This document shows positions 49,400 through 59,088 of a stretch of DNA of 64,000 nt, one piece after another. A program made the position numbers and the translations under genes. The notes beneath the pieces are model-generated. The model searched no databases and was not told the origin of the DNA. It saw nothing but the letters and a program-made list of their open reading frames with translations. Position 1 is the stretch's first letter. Each line of letters begins with the position of its first letter. Source of the stretch: JACVRW01 sp963827065 (GTDB taxonomy: Bacteria > Actinomycetota > Thermoleophilia > Solirubrobacterales > Thermoleophilaceae); contig CAWGZM010000012.1 in NCBI GenBank assembly GCA_963827065.1, positions 1 through 64,000 on the forward strand, in the 5' to 3' direction.

Positions 49400-52028
49400 C
49401 TAGTTGTCGCCCCAGTAGAAGCCCTCGGACACTGCCGGGAAGCTCCGCTCGGGATGCGCCCGGAACAGCGGGTCGATCCCGAACAGCGTGATCCGCGCGG
49501 TGTCCGCGGTGTTGGGCCCGTGGACGATGACCGGCGAGCCGCCAGCCGACGGGTCGGGGTTCGGCCAGTGGCCGGACGCGAGGAAGTCGGAGGCCGGCAA
49601 GCGGCCGTCGACGCTCACGTCCTCCGGGACGTCCGTGAACCACACCGGGTCCTCGACGAGCGCTGTGTCGCGGTCGGGATAGGCACCGGTGATCGGGCTG
49701 CTCGCGCCGCCTTCGTTGTTCCAGTAGATGATGCCGCTGACGTCCTCCTGGAGCAGCGGCGTCACGCGACCGAACGACTCGAGCAGCGTCTCGACGTCCT
49801 CGGTTGCCTTGCCCGCCTGCGAGCGCCTGCCCTGCGACTCTGCCTGCAGGCCGGCGAGCTGGGCGCCGCCGGTCTCCGGCGCGATGAAGTTCGCTCCGGA
49901 GATCCGCGCCCCGACGTAGCCGCCGCCGGCGGCGAAGAACGCCGCATAGCGCGCACGGACGTTCGCGTTCGCCGGCGTGTCAGCCGGATAGTTCTGGCTC
50001 GTGTTGTAGATCACGTCGTAGTTCAGCAGCGGGTCGGTCGGAGCCGTGTTGATCGTGTTGTTGGTGTACGGGTCGGACGAGAAGCCGAGCCGCGTCTCTA
50101 GCGCCCAGTTCTCGAGCGCCGAGCACAGGCAGGCGATCCGCGGCACGCGCTCGATCGGCTCACGCTGCGGCAGCAGGTCGCTGACCGGCTCGAACCAGAT
50201 GCCGGCCTCGCGGCCGGCCGCGCGGATCTGTGCCCGTGCGCTCTCCGCGAACAGGATGCTGCCCGCGGGCATGTCGCCGTCGCGCGTCTCGAACGGCTCG
50301 AGAGCGAGCCGGGCGGCGACACCGTCGCCGATCAGCTGGTTGGCGGTGCGCACCGCGGTCCGCGAGTCGACTTCGAGCGCGAGCCAGTCGGAGCGCCCGG
50401 CGCGCACCCCACCCTCAACCCGATCGGTTGTCTCGACCGGGCTCGTGTTCGGCGTGAAGCGCCGGTCACGCCCGATCGTGACCACGTCGGCGCCCCAGAG
50501 GAAGCCGTTGCTCCACGCGCCGGGCGGCGCGTACAGCTCCGTCACGCGGTCCGAGATGTCGTCGCCGACGTCGAGCATCGTGTTGCCGAGCGCACGCAGC
50601 GACTGATTCAGGAACACGACATACGACCCGGCGGCGAACGTCCTGTTGCCGAAGCGGTAGTCGCGTCGCAGCTGCCTGACCTCGATGTCGTTGGCGAGCA
50701 GGAAGTCGACGAGCCGCTTGGCCTCCGCGTCGCTGCGCTGGCCGCCCCCGACGGGGATCACGTGCGCCCGTGGATAGGGCGTCATGTAGTTGTGATCCTC
50801 GGGCGTGCCCGGGAAGGGCAGCGGGCCGGTCAGCGTCGGACGCGCTGCGTCCTCCTTGCCGCGCCGGTAGATCTCGTACTGGTCGTACAGCATCTCGCGG
50901 CGGTTCTCGACGAGGAAGTCGACGCGAGGAGTCGACCACGAACTCATGCGCCCGCAGCGCGCCGGCGCGCCCGACCGGCGGGGCCGGTTGCCCGTCGATG
51001 CCGCAGGCCGTTCCGAGGTCGTTGCAGGTCTCCACGGTCATCGCGTCGAGGCCGCGCAGCTGCCCGTACTGGCCCGTGTAGAAGGGACCCCAGTCATCCC
51101 AGCCCTGGGGCAGCGTCTCGCCCTCGGGGATCCACTCAGGCGGAATGTTGTTGATCGGCCGGGTGATGCCGAAGCCCTCGCTCGCCAGCCCGGCCTGGTT
51201 GGCGTCCATGCGCGGCTGGTTCCACTTCGTCCAGAGGTCGTACTCGATACCCGGGTTGTGCGGGACGGTCGTGCCCTCGACGAGCGTCGGCTCGACGTAG
51301 CCGTGCAGGTCGTAGGCCCCGGTTGGGAACCACTCGCGGATGACATCGACCGAAGCAAGCGTCTCCGGCTGCGACTGCGTGATGTAGTCGCGGTTGAGGT
51401 CGAACCCGTTGCTGTTCGCGCGCGTTCCCGCGATGCGGCCGTCCGGGTTCTGGATCACGTTGAAGACGAGCACGGCGTGGTCGAGCCACGCGTCCACCTG
51501 CGGGTCATCCCCATACGGCGTCGTGGCGAGCCGCTCGATCGTCCGCATCACCGCGTCGACGCCCTCGTACTCGTTGCCGTGGATACTGCCCTGGACGAAG
51601 ATCGGCACCTTCATGTCGCGGCGCTCGATCAGCTCCTGTGCCCGGCGCGGATTGCGCTGCGCCAGCTCGATGACCTGCCGCAGGCGCGCGTCGCCGTTGC
51701 GCTGAGCGTTCGTGTCGAGCGCGTTGATCGTGACCTTGTACATGTCGTGACCGCCGGCGGACGGGCCGATCACGTCGACCTCCATGCGCCCCTCGCTGCG
51801 GCTCGCGATGTCCTCGAGCGTGCAGCCGATCGCGTAGTAAGGAATGTGCGGGAAGCTTCCGGGCGGGTCCGCGGGGTCGGTGCCGTCGGGCAGGTTCTCC
51901 GCGGCGTCCGGCATCGCTGTGCCGCACCACGGTGGCTCGATCTGGGCGCTCGCACCGCTCGCTCCCACGAGCGCGCAGACGATCGCCGCGATTGACACTG
52001 CCAGCCAGACCCGGACCCGTGGGCGCAT
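49400..52028 (-). pseudogene. Secreted M14 zinc carboxypeptidase, one frameshift
   Basis: From ATG 52028 the product has a signal peptide (to about residue 28), an M14 domain with zinc ligands H150 and E153 in GSIHGNEYEG, an FDLNRDY segment, and the third His in YDLHGYVEP. The frame then breaks at about 50928-50932 (TCC TCG C GTC GAC; one surplus base). The next frame carries on (VDFLVENRREMLYDQYEIYRRG) to the stop at 49400. Corrected length is about 875 residues. Both halves look intact, so a sequencing slip or a very recent mutation is likely. Confidence 0.75.
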
Positions 52029-52130
52029 GCAGACTCCCGCTTCGAAGGGCAGAACCGCTCGAGGGCCTACCCGATTGGGTCAAAAGGGAAACGCTCACGG
52101 GGTAGCCGTGAACGACTAGCGTTCGCCCCC

Positions 52131-52589
52131 ATGACCGACCGCCCGCCACTGCCTCCGTTCACGGTCGAGACCGCCGCGCAGAAGGTCCAGGCGGCCGAGG
52201 ACGCCTGGAACACCCGCGATCCGGAGCGTGTCGCCGGCGCCTACACCGCCGACTCCGTCTGGCGCAACCGCGACCTCTTCGTCAGCGGTCGCGACGCGAT
52301 CGTCGCGTTCCTCACCGCCAAGTGGGAGCGAGAGCTCGACTACGCCCTCCGCAAGAGCCTCTGGACGTTCGCCGCGAACCGGATCGCGGTGCGCTTCCAG
52401 TACGAATGCCACGACGCGACCGGCCAGTGGTTCCGCAGCTATGGCAACGAGCTGTGGGAGTTCGACGACCACGGCCTCATGCGCCGGCGCGAGGCGAGCA
52501 TCAACGACGTGCCCATCGACGAGTCGGAGCGGCGCATCTTCGGCCCGCGCCCCGCGGAGGAGCACGGCCGGGACATACCGCTCCGCTAG
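52131..52589 (+). CDS. DUF1348 (NTF2-fold) protein
   Basis: The 152-residue product shows the DUF1348 pattern clearly: AAQKVQAAEDAWNTRDPERVAGAYT, VWRNRDLFVSGRDAIVAFLTAKWERELDYAL, FQYECHDATGQWFRSYGNELWEF and MRRREASINDVPI. The family is a small cytosolic NTF2-fold protein of unknown substrate. ATG 52131 is unambiguous; the gene is divergent from the M14 gene. Confidence 0.88.
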   Translation: MTDRPPLPPFTVETAAQKVQAAEDAWNTRDPERVAGAYTADSVWRNRDLFVSGRDAIVAFLTAKWERELDYALRKSLWTFAANRIAVRFQYECHDATGQWFRSYGNELWEFDDHGLMRRREASINDVPIDESERRIFGPRPAEEHGRDIPLR

Positions 52590-52592
52590 CCC

Positions 52593-53906
52593 CTACTCCC
52601 AGTCGTTCAGCTGAACGGACACGCGGTCCGTCGAGGACGGGAAGTTCGGGAAGTTGATCGCCCGCACGGGTCCCCTCCCCCGCGACCTCAGCCGCACCGA
52701 GATCCGGCCCGTCGGCGGCCGGCCCGCCGGGACAGCCAGGTCCACGCCGCTGATGAACGGCAGCGAGTAGAAGGTCGGCAGCGGCCCGCCCAGGTTGCTC
52801 TGGCCGTCGGCGTCCGAGTCGAATGCGAACAGTCCGATCGTGCGCTTCGACTGAGGGCTCGTCGCTGCGTTGATGACGTTCGTCCCGTTGATCGAGAGGA
52901 TGTCGTTCTGGGCCCCCTGATCGCCCCAGAGCTCCTTGTTGCGCGTCACGATCACGACCGAGTGGCCGTCACCCTTGGTGGTCAGCGCGTCGAGCCCGGT
53001 GCCCGGCTCCGCTGTGAGCAGCCGGACGAGGTGGTCGTCGCGGCGGAAGGGCTCGTAGTAGAGGTGGTGGATCCCGCTCTCGGGGCGTGAGATCGCGAAC
53101 TCGTAGTGCGCGCCGCGTTCGAGCTTGAACGGTCCCCAGGCGCCGTCGCCGGTGAGCTGCTTCGTCGCCGCAACTTTGCCGAGGTGGCGGCCGGTCGAGG
53201 GCTTCACCTTCCAGACCTTGAGCGTCGCGTTGGTCGCGCCCGCGTTCTGCGGGAAGAGCACGGCGCGCCCGGCCACGCTGACGAACCTGCCGCGCTCGGG
53301 GATGATCCGGGTCGTCTCGGGCCGGCGCCCACGGAGGAAGCGATACACCGCCGCGAACGTCTCGGCCGAGGTTGCCACCTGCACGTGCGTCTGGTTCGGG
53401 ATCGTCACGTTGGTGGCGCCCGTGATGGTCCTGCCCGGCATGCCGACGCCCGCCCAGACCGCCAGCGTCGGCACTCCGCCCGGAGGGGCTGTCGCCGTGC
53501 GCCCGTCGAGGTTGACGTAGTGCGCGACGCGCGCCGCCCGCTCGGGGGTCGCGAGGTACTCCTGCAGCACGGAGGTGCCGAGTGAGTGCCCGAGCAGGTC
53601 GACCTTTTTCCGGCCCGAGCGCTCGAGGAGGCGCCCTATCTGCGCGTCGAGTCGCGCATGGACCTGCTCGCGCGTCGCAAGGCCGAAGGTGGAGTCGTAG
53701 TCGAGCACCGAGATCAGCCGCTGCGGATAGCCGTTGCTCGTGAAGCGCTGCTGCTGCGACTCGAACTGAGCGCCGGAACCGACGAAGCCGTGCACGAACA
53801 CGACCGGGTTCCGCTTCGGCTGCTTGGCCTCGGCCGAGGCGGCCGGCGCGGTCGCCAGTGCCGCGATCGCGACGGTCGCCAAAAGTGCCAGCCGGCTCGT
53901 CCTCAT
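52593..53906 (-). CDS. Secreted lipase-like alpha/beta hydrolase
   Basis: The 437-residue product has a signal peptide (to about residue 26), PVVFVHGFVGSG (oxyanion region), and the nucleophile elbow GHSLGTS with Ser at about 108, as in Pseudomonas/Burkholderia-type lipases. After residue ~210 it has a long beta-rich C-terminal region with no recognised domain. Candidate Asp/His partners include NLDG and NQTHV. Extracellular ester hydrolysis is likely. Confidence 0.8.
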   Translation of the reverse strand: MRTSRLALLATVAIAALATAPAASAEAKQPKRNPVVFVHGFVGSGAQFESQQQRFTSNGYPQRLISVLDYDSTFGLATREQVHARLDAQIGRLLERSGRKKVDLLGHSLGTSVLQEYLATPERAARVAHYVNLDGRTATAPPGGVPTLAVWAGVGMPGRTITGATNVTIPNQTHVQVATSAETFAAVYRFLRGRRPETTRIIPERGRFVSVAGRAVLFPQNAGATNATLKVWKVKPSTGRHLGKVAATKQLTGDGAWGPFKLERGAHYEFAISRPESGIHHLYYEPFRRDDHLVRLLTAEPGTGLDALTTKGDGHSVVIVTRNKELWGDQGAQNDILSINGTNVINAATSPQSKRTIGLFAFDSDADGQSNLGGPLPTFYSLPFISGVDLAVPAGRPPTGRISVRLRSRGRGPVRAINFPNFPSSTDRVSVQLNDWE

Positions 53907-53954
53907 GCCCGTGCGATCATTTCACAGGGGCTCGGTGTAACAAAACATCTGGTC

Positions 53955-54578
53955 ATGAATGTCCCAAACTCTTCCGCAGCGACTCCCGTGCGCCCGCGCG
54001 GCCGGCCGCCGGCGGCCAGCCGTGCCGACGTCCTGCGCGCGGCCATGCGGCAATATCTCAGCGGCGAGCGCGTCGACGTCCAGGCGATCGCCGCGCGGCT
54101 CGGGCTCGGCCGGACAACCGTCTACCGCTGGTTCGGCAGCCGCGAGCAACTGATCGGCGAGGTGCTCGTGCGGGCCGCCCTGCCGCAGCTCGCCCGCGCC
54201 CGCACCGAGGCCCGCGGGCGCGGCGGCCGCGTGCTGCTCGACACCTTCGACCGCTTCAACCGCGCACTCGCGGACGCGCCGGCTCTGCGCCGCTTCGTCG
54301 AGCACGAGCGCGAGGCGGCGCTGCGCATACTCACCGCCGGCGACGGGCCGGTGCAGCCTCGCATCGTCGCGGCCATCGAGGAGCTGATCGAGAACGAGGC
54401 GAGCACCGGCGGCTACGAGCCGCCCGTCGAGCCGGGCACGCTGGCTTACGCGATCGTCCGGCTCGCGGAGGCCTTCCTGTTCAACGAGGTGGCCGCCGGC
54501 ATCCGCGGAGACGTCGATCGCCTGCGCGACGTCGAGGCTGCCCTGCTCGGGGTCAGCCGTCGAGCTTCCGGGCGATGA
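53955..54578 (+). CDS. QsdR-type TetR regulator
   Basis: The 207-residue product has a basic N-terminus with RPRGRPP, the TetR HTH (DVQAIAARLGLGRTTVYRWFGSREQLIGEVL) and the QsdR-like C-terminal domain (PALRRFVEHEREAALRILTAGDGPVQPRIVAAIEELI, GTLAYAIVRLAEAFLF). It is divergent from the lipase gene across 48 bp and may control it. ATG 53955 is chosen; the upstream frame overlaps the lipase gene. Confidence 0.85.
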   Translation: MNVPNSSAATPVRPRGRPPAASRADVLRAAMRQYLSGERVDVQAIAARLGLGRTTVYRWFGSREQLIGEVLVRAALPQLARARTEARGRGGRVLLDTFDRFNRALADAPALRRFVEHEREAALRILTAGDGPVQPRIVAAIEELIENEASTGGYEPPVEPGTLAYAIVRLAEAFLFNEVAAGIRGDVDRLRDVEAALLGVSRRASGR

Positions 54579-55026
54579 AGAGCGTCCGGCCCGGTGGCTT
54601 CGGCTCGAGCTCGAAGCCGAGCGCCTCATAGAAGGTGAGCGCGTCGGTGTTCTCCTCGTTGACGTCGAGCTCGATGCGGTAGCAGTCGCGCTCGCGGGCG
54701 CGATTGAACGAGGCCTCGACGAGCGCCCGCCCGAGGCCGGCCCGGCGCGCCGAGCCATCGACGTAGAGGTCCTCGAGCCAGCAGTCGCCGAGGCCGCTCC
54801 AAACGCTCAGGCGGTAGCGGAGCTGACAGACCCCGCCGGCCTCATCGCCCTCGGCGGGCGCGGCGAGCAGGTACTCGGTGTTCGGGTCGTCGATCAGCCT
54901 GCCCACGGTCCCGCGAATGACCTCCTCGCTCGGCTCGTCCTTCCCCCACCAGTCCCTGAAGCCGCCGATCAGCCGCGCGACGTCGTCGGCGTCGTTCGCC
55001 TCGGCGAGCCATACGTGCGGCGTCAT
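54553..55026 (-). CDS. GNAT family N-acetyltransferase
   Basis: The 157-residue product has the GNAT core: LYVDGSARRAGLGRALVEASFNRARERDCYRIELDVNEEN with the acetyl-CoA loop RRAGLGRAL, then ALTFYEALGFE. The acceptor is unknown. It converges on the TetR gene with a 26-bp overlap of the 3' ends. Confidence 0.88.
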   Translation of the reverse strand: MTPHVWLAEANDADDVARLIGGFRDWWGKDEPSEEVIRGTVGRLIDDPNTEYLLAAPAEGDEAGGVCQLRYRLSVWSGLGDCWLEDLYVDGSARRAGLGRALVEASFNRARERDCYRIELDVNEENTDALTFYEALGFELEPKPPGRTLFIARKLDG

Positions 55027-55081
55027 CGCGGCAACTTCTAGCAGGGCCGCGGGGGCTAGTCTGCGAGCCGTGGCCTACTCG

Positions 55082-55528
55082 ATGTCCGACGCTCGCCAGG
55101 AGCTGCTCGACGCCCTCGCCGAGGCGATCGAGTCGCTCGGCTTTGCGCTCGCATGCCTCGGCGAGGCGTACGACAAGCTCGACGAGACGAGCGGCGACCG
55201 GCTCGAGGAGGCCGTGTTCCGGCCGGTACAGGTGGCCTACGGCCGCGCGCAGCGCACCTACACCGGCTTCGCGCAGCGGCACGGGCTGCCGGCGCGCAGC
55301 TTCGATGAGGCCTCGGCGGGCGTCTCGCCGGCCGGGGCGCGCGGCTTCATCGACATATCTCTCAACGCGGTGGGTGAGGCCGAGCTGACGTTGTCCACGC
55401 TGCAGGACTCGATGCTGCCGGTCGAGGCCGGGGACGAGGAGTTGCGCGCCGGGCTCGCCGCCGTACGGGACCGGATCGCGGGCGTCACGAACGACGCCCG
55501 CGAGTTCACGCGCACGCTCGGCCGCTGA
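55082..55528 (+). CDS. Hypothetical helical protein
   Basis: The 148-residue product is mostly helical (ELLDALAEAIESLGFALACLGEAYDKLDE; later ELRAGLAAVRDRIAGVTNDAREFT). A basic/aromatic YGRAQRTYTGFAQRHGL lies in the middle. No family was recognised. GTG 55070 four codons upstream is an alternative start. It diverges from the GNAT gene. Confidence 0.6.
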   Translation: MSDARQELLDALAEAIESLGFALACLGEAYDKLDETSGDRLEEAVFRPVQVAYGRAQRTYTGFAQRHGLPARSFDEASAGVSPAGARGFIDISLNAVGEAELTLSTLQDSMLPVEAGDEELRAGLAAVRDRIAGVTNDAREFTRTLGR

Positions 55529-55753
55529 TCAGGCCGGGATCAGGTCGCGCGCGCGCCGGACGAGGCCCGTCGACGGCACGGGGAGCGAGGCGGTGTCGTC
55601 GGGCAGCGGCGGCGGAGCGGCGCTCACCCCTCCGGCGCGGCGCAGCTCGGCGTGCACCCGTCCGGCGGGCAGCCGTCCCGCGAGGAAGGACTCGAGCACG
55701 CGCCGCTCGGCCTGGCTCAGATTGTGGTCGAGCGCTGGGGAGGTGGCGGCCAT
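55529..55753 (-). CDS. Small hypothetical protein (74 aa)
   Basis: The product starts at ATG 55753 with DHNLSQAERRVLESFLAGRLPAGRVHAELRR, a compact helical segment, then a Pro/Ala-rich stretch and VRRARDLIPA. Its start overlaps the DUF4031 gene end by 37 bp and its stop abuts the helical gene, so it is probably co-transcribed with DUF4031. No family was recognised. Confidence 0.5.
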   Translation of the reverse strand: MAATSPALDHNLSQAERRVLESFLAGRLPAGRVHAELRRAGGVSAAPPPLPDDTASLPVPSTGLVRRARDLIPA

Positions 55754-56055
55754 CGCTCCGTGGTTCCCGCTTCGGCGCGAACCTCCTCCCTGAAGGCCGC
55801 ACGACGCCTTGCAAGATGGGCGCCCATTTCACGCATCGTCAGCTCATGCGCGCCGAGCCGGACCGCCTCGGCCCGCGCCCAGCCGGGCAGGTCGTAGTGG
55901 TCCTTCCAGGGCCGCCCGGGCTTCGTCTGCAGCCAAACGCGGCGCAGGCCGAGCCGCGCGGCGAACTCCTCCAGCTCCTCCGGGGAGTCGGCCACGAGAT
56001 GGCACCAGCGCCTGCCGCGCCCCTGCCAGACCGCCTCGTCGACGTAGACCGCCAT
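55717..56055 (-). CDS. DUF4031 protein
   Basis: The 112-residue product carries the full DUF4031 pattern: AVYVDEAVWQGRGRRWCHLVADSPEELEEFAARLGL, RVWLQTKPGRPWKDHYDLP and RAEAVRLGAHELTMREMGA. Such proteins are short, cytosolic and of unknown function. It is divergent from the SRPBCC gene, whose start lies 23 bp away. Confidence 0.88.
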   Translation of the reverse strand: MAVYVDEAVWQGRGRRWCHLVADSPEELEEFAARLGLRRVWLQTKPGRPWKDHYDLPGWARAEAVRLGAHELTMREMGAHLARRRAAFREEVRAEAGTTERWPPPPQRSTTI

Positions 56056-56078
56056 GCGCGGTCATCAAGATACGCGCC

Positions 56079-56543
56079 GTGGCCCACGTGCTGGAGCTCG
56101 ATCAGGTCCTCCCCGGCGAGCGCGACGAGGTCTTTGCGTTCTACGCGGACGCGTTCAACCTGGAGGGGATCACCCCGCCCTGGCTCGGGTTCCGCGTGGT
56201 CACGCCGGGACCGGTCGAGATGAAGCCGGGAGCGTTGATCGAGTACCGCCTCAACCTGCACGGCATCCCGGTGCGCTGGCTGACGGAGATCGAGATCTGG
56301 GAGCCCGGCCGGCGCTTCGTCGACACCCAGGTGCGCGGCCCCTACCGGCTCTGGCGCCACACCCACTTCTTCGAGGACGATCCCGAGGGCACCCGGGTGC
56401 GCGACAGCGTCAGCTATGAGATTCCGCTGGGGCGGCTGGGCGAGCTTGCGGACCGGCTGTTCGTGCGGCGCGACCTCGCTCGGATATTCGACTACCGCCG
56501 GCGCGCGGTCGCGGAGGCAATGCGGGTAGAACTAGTTTCTTGA
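56079..56543 (+). CDS. SRPBCC ligand-binding protein
   Basis: The 154-residue product shows the START/SRPBCC helix-grip pattern: LPGERDEVFAFYADAFNLEGITP, ALIEYRLNLHGIPVRWLTEIEIWEPGRRFVDTQVRGPYRLWRHTHFFE, and the closing helix with FDYRRRAVAEAM. It matches the 'ligand-binding SRPBCC' group. GTG 56079 is the first plausible start. Its TGA overlaps the next start as TTGA, so it belongs to the ATP-grasp operon. Confidence 0.8.
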   Translation: MAHVLELDQVLPGERDEVFAFYADAFNLEGITPPWLGFRVVTPGPVEMKPGALIEYRLNLHGIPVRWLTEIEIWEPGRRFVDTQVRGPYRLWRHTHFFEDDPEGTRVRDSVSYEIPLGRLGELADRLFVRRDLARIFDYRRRAVAEAMRVELVS

Positions 56544-58117
56544 GCACCGGCGCCGATCAGGTCACGGGATCCGAGTACGTCCCCGCGCGCGGCTTCTTCG
56601 ACGAGTTGTTCGAGGCACCCGGCAGGCCGCGGCCGCCGGCCAGCGGCCTGGTCGGCTCGCTCACGCGCCTCGGGCGCGACCGCCTCCGCTCGGCCGGCGA
56701 GCGCCGCGACGCGATCTTCGTCCAGCAGGGCATCACCTTCGACGCGTCCACGCCCGAGGGTCCCACCCGCGACCGGCCCTTCCCACTCGACCTCGTGCCG
56801 CGCATCCTGCCGGCAGCCGAGTGGCGGACGATCAAGCGCGGGCTGGCGCAGCGGGTACGGGCGCTCAACTACTTCGTCGAGGACGTCTACCACGCCCAAG
56901 AGATCATCCGCGAGGGGATCGTGCCGTGGCAGCTCGTCCTGACGCGTTCGAACTTCGAGCGCGCCGCACACGGCATCCGCCCGCCGGGCGGCGTCTGGTG
57001 CCACGTCTCCGGCTGTGACATCGTGCGCGACGCCGACGGACGCTGGAAGGTCCTCGAGGACAACGTGCGCACGCCCTCAGGGATCTCGTACGTGCTCGAG
57101 AACCGGATTGCAATGAGCCGGCTGCTGCCCGAGCTGTTCTCGGGCTACGACGTCCGCCCGGTGAGCAACTACCCCGCGCTGCTGCTGGACGCGCTGCAGG
57201 CGGCGGCACCCGGCGGCGGCGAGAACCCGGTCGTGGTCGTATGGACGCCGGGCCCCGCCAACAGCGCCTACTTCGAGCACGCCTTCCTCGCCCGCCAGAT
57301 GGGCGTCGAGCTAGTCGAGGCGTCCGACCTCGTGGTGCGCGACGGCGTCTGCTACATGCGCACGACGCGGGGGCTCGCACAGGTCGACTCGATCTACCGC
57401 CGCATCGACGACGCCTTCATGGATCCGCTCGAGTTCCGACCCGACTCTCTGCTCGGCGTGCCTGGCCTGATGGGCGTCTATCGCGCGGGCAACGTCGCGA
57501 TCGCGAACGCGGTCGGCACGGGCGTCGCCGACGACAAGGCGATCTACCACTACGTGCCGGAGATGATCCGCTTCTACCTCGGTGAGGAGCCGATCCTCGA
57601 CAACCTCCCCACCTGGCTGCTCGCCGACCCCGAGCAGCGCGCCTACGCGCTCGAGCACATGCACGAGCTCGTCATCAAGCCCACCGGCGAGTCCGGCGGG
57701 AAGGGCGTGTTCATCGGCCCACACGCGTCCGACGAGCAGCTCGCCGCCGAGCGCGCGCTCGTCGAGCAGGCGCCGGAGGGCTGGATCGCCCAGCAGACCG
57801 TGGCGCTCTCAACCGTCCCGACCGCGATGGCGGACGGCTCGCTCGCGCCCAGGCACGTCGACCTGCGTCCGTTCGCGATCTACGGCGACGAGATCAAGAT
57901 CATCCCCGGCGGGCTCACGCGCGTGGCGTTGCGGGAGGGCTCGATGATCGTGAACAGCTCTCAGGGCGGCGGCTCGAAGGACACCTGGGTGCTCTCGGAC
58001 GGGGACGGCGACTTCGCGGGGCCGGGTCGCGAGGGACTCGCACCGCCGGCGCTGCCCGGCATGCGCCAGGCGGGCTGGCGCGGCCAGGAGCAGCAACAGC
58101 AGCAGGCGGCCGACTGA
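56540..58117 (+). CDS. Circularly permuted ATP-grasp protein
   Basis: The 525-residue product matches the circularly permuted ATP-grasp type 2 family: FDELFEAPGRPRP, RDRPFPLDLVPRI, GCDIVRDADGRWKVLEDNVRTPSGISYVLENR, VVVWTPGPANSAYFEHAFLARQMG, LVIKPTGESGGKGVFIGP and LSTVPTAM. It was predicted in comparative work to make peptide-like amide bonds, always beside an alpha-E protein and a transglutaminase-like protein, as here. The start is TTG 56540, overlapping the previous stop. The end carries an unusual Gln-rich run (QEQQQQQAAD). Confidence 0.9.
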   Translation: MSTGADQVTGSEYVPARGFFDELFEAPGRPRPPASGLVGSLTRLGRDRLRSAGERRDAIFVQQGITFDASTPEGPTRDRPFPLDLVPRILPAAEWRTIKRGLAQRVRALNYFVEDVYHAQEIIREGIVPWQLVLTRSNFERAAHGIRPPGGVWCHVSGCDIVRDADGRWKVLEDNVRTPSGISYVLENRIAMSRLLPELFSGYDVRPVSNYPALLLDALQAAAPGGGENPVVVVWTPGPANSAYFEHAFLARQMGVELVEASDLVVRDGVCYMRTTRGLAQVDSIYRRIDDAFMDPLEFRPDSLLGVPGLMGVYRAGNVAIANAVGTGVADDKAIYHYVPEMIRFYLGEEPILDNLPTWLLADPEQRAYALEHMHELVIKPTGESGGKGVFIGPHASDEQLAAERALVEQAPEGWIAQQTVALSTVPTAMADGSLAPRHVDLRPFAIYGDEIKIIPGGLTRVALREGSMIVNSSQGGGSKDTWVLSDGDGDFAGPGREGLAPPALPGMRQAGWRGQEQQQQQAAD

Positions 58118-59088
58118 TGCTGGCCCGCATCGCGCACGACCTCTACTGGCTCGGCCGCCACCTCGTTCGCGCCGAGCACACCGCGCGCATGCTCGACGGC
58201 CTCTTCCATGCCGACCTTCAGGGCAGGCCCGACGACCCGGCCTCGGTCACGCTCTCCTGGGAATCGCTCCTCGTGATCATGGGCGCGGGCGAGATCGACG
58301 GGCCCGCCCGCCGCGACGAGGTCGTGCGGGTGCTCACGACGGACGACGACAACCCGGTGTCGATCATCTCGTGCGTGAACGGCGCGCGCGAGGGGGCGCG
58401 GACGCTCAGGGACACGATCTCGGCCGAGATGTGGGAGTCCGTCAACACATTCGAGCTGTTGCTGTCGCACCGCGACCTCCACGCCGGCCTGCGCGCCGGC
58501 CCCTACTCGATCTATTCGATGGTCAAGGAGCGCAGCGCGCTCTTCTGGGGCCTGACCGGGCGCACGATGCAGAGGGACGACGCGCGCGCCTTCCTGCAGG
58601 CGGGCGGCCGGCTCGAGGCAGCCGACATGGTGCTCAGAATGCTGCGCGTGGCGCTCCCCCCCGGACCCGACCCCAGCGGCCCCGACGTCCCCGAGACGCC
58701 GCGCCGCGACGGCAACGCGCTGGCGCTCCTGCGCGCCGTCGGCGGCTTCCAGGCCTTCATGCGCTCGGCGGCGGCGCCGCCCAACGCAGGCCCGGTGGCG
58801 CGCTTCATGCTCTACGAGCGCGAGTTCCCCGACTCGGTGGCCGCCTCGGTGCAGTCGCTCGACACCGCGCTCGAGCGCGTCGAGGCGGAGGCCCAGGATT
58901 CGCCGCCGGTGCTACGTGTCCGGCGCATGCTCGCCGACCTCGACTTCCGCGCGCGCGTCGCGCCGGGTCCCGAGGCGGTGATCCCGGCGCTGCGCCCGAT
59001 CCAACAGGAGCTCGGGCGCCTCGACGTCGAGATCCACGACCGCTATTTCCATCCGAGCACCGTCGTCGCCCAGACCGTCACCGGATGA
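58117..59088 (+). CDS. Alpha-E (DUF403) protein
   Basis: The 323-residue all-helical product begins LARIAHDLYWLGRHLVRAEHTARMLD, followed by WESLLVIMG, RDTISAEMWESVN, GLTGRTMQRDDARAFLQAGGRLEAADMVLRML, and ends in YFHPSTVVAQTV. These are the alpha-E hallmarks. It has a fixed partnership with the circularly permuted ATP-grasp. The ATG shares its A with the previous stop (TGATG). Confidence 0.92.
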   Translation: MLARIAHDLYWLGRHLVRAEHTARMLDGLFHADLQGRPDDPASVTLSWESLLVIMGAGEIDGPARRDEVVRVLTTDDDNPVSIISCVNGAREGARTLRDTISAEMWESVNTFELLLSHRDLHAGLRAGPYSIYSMVKERSALFWGLTGRTMQRDDARAFLQAGGRLEAADMVLRMLRVALPPGPDPSGPDVPETPRRDGNALALLRAVGGFQAFMRSAAAPPNAGPVARFMLYEREFPDSVAASVQSLDTALERVEAEAQDSPPVLRVRRMLADLDFRARVAPGPEAVIPALRPIQQELGRLDVEIHDRYFHPSTVVAQTVTG

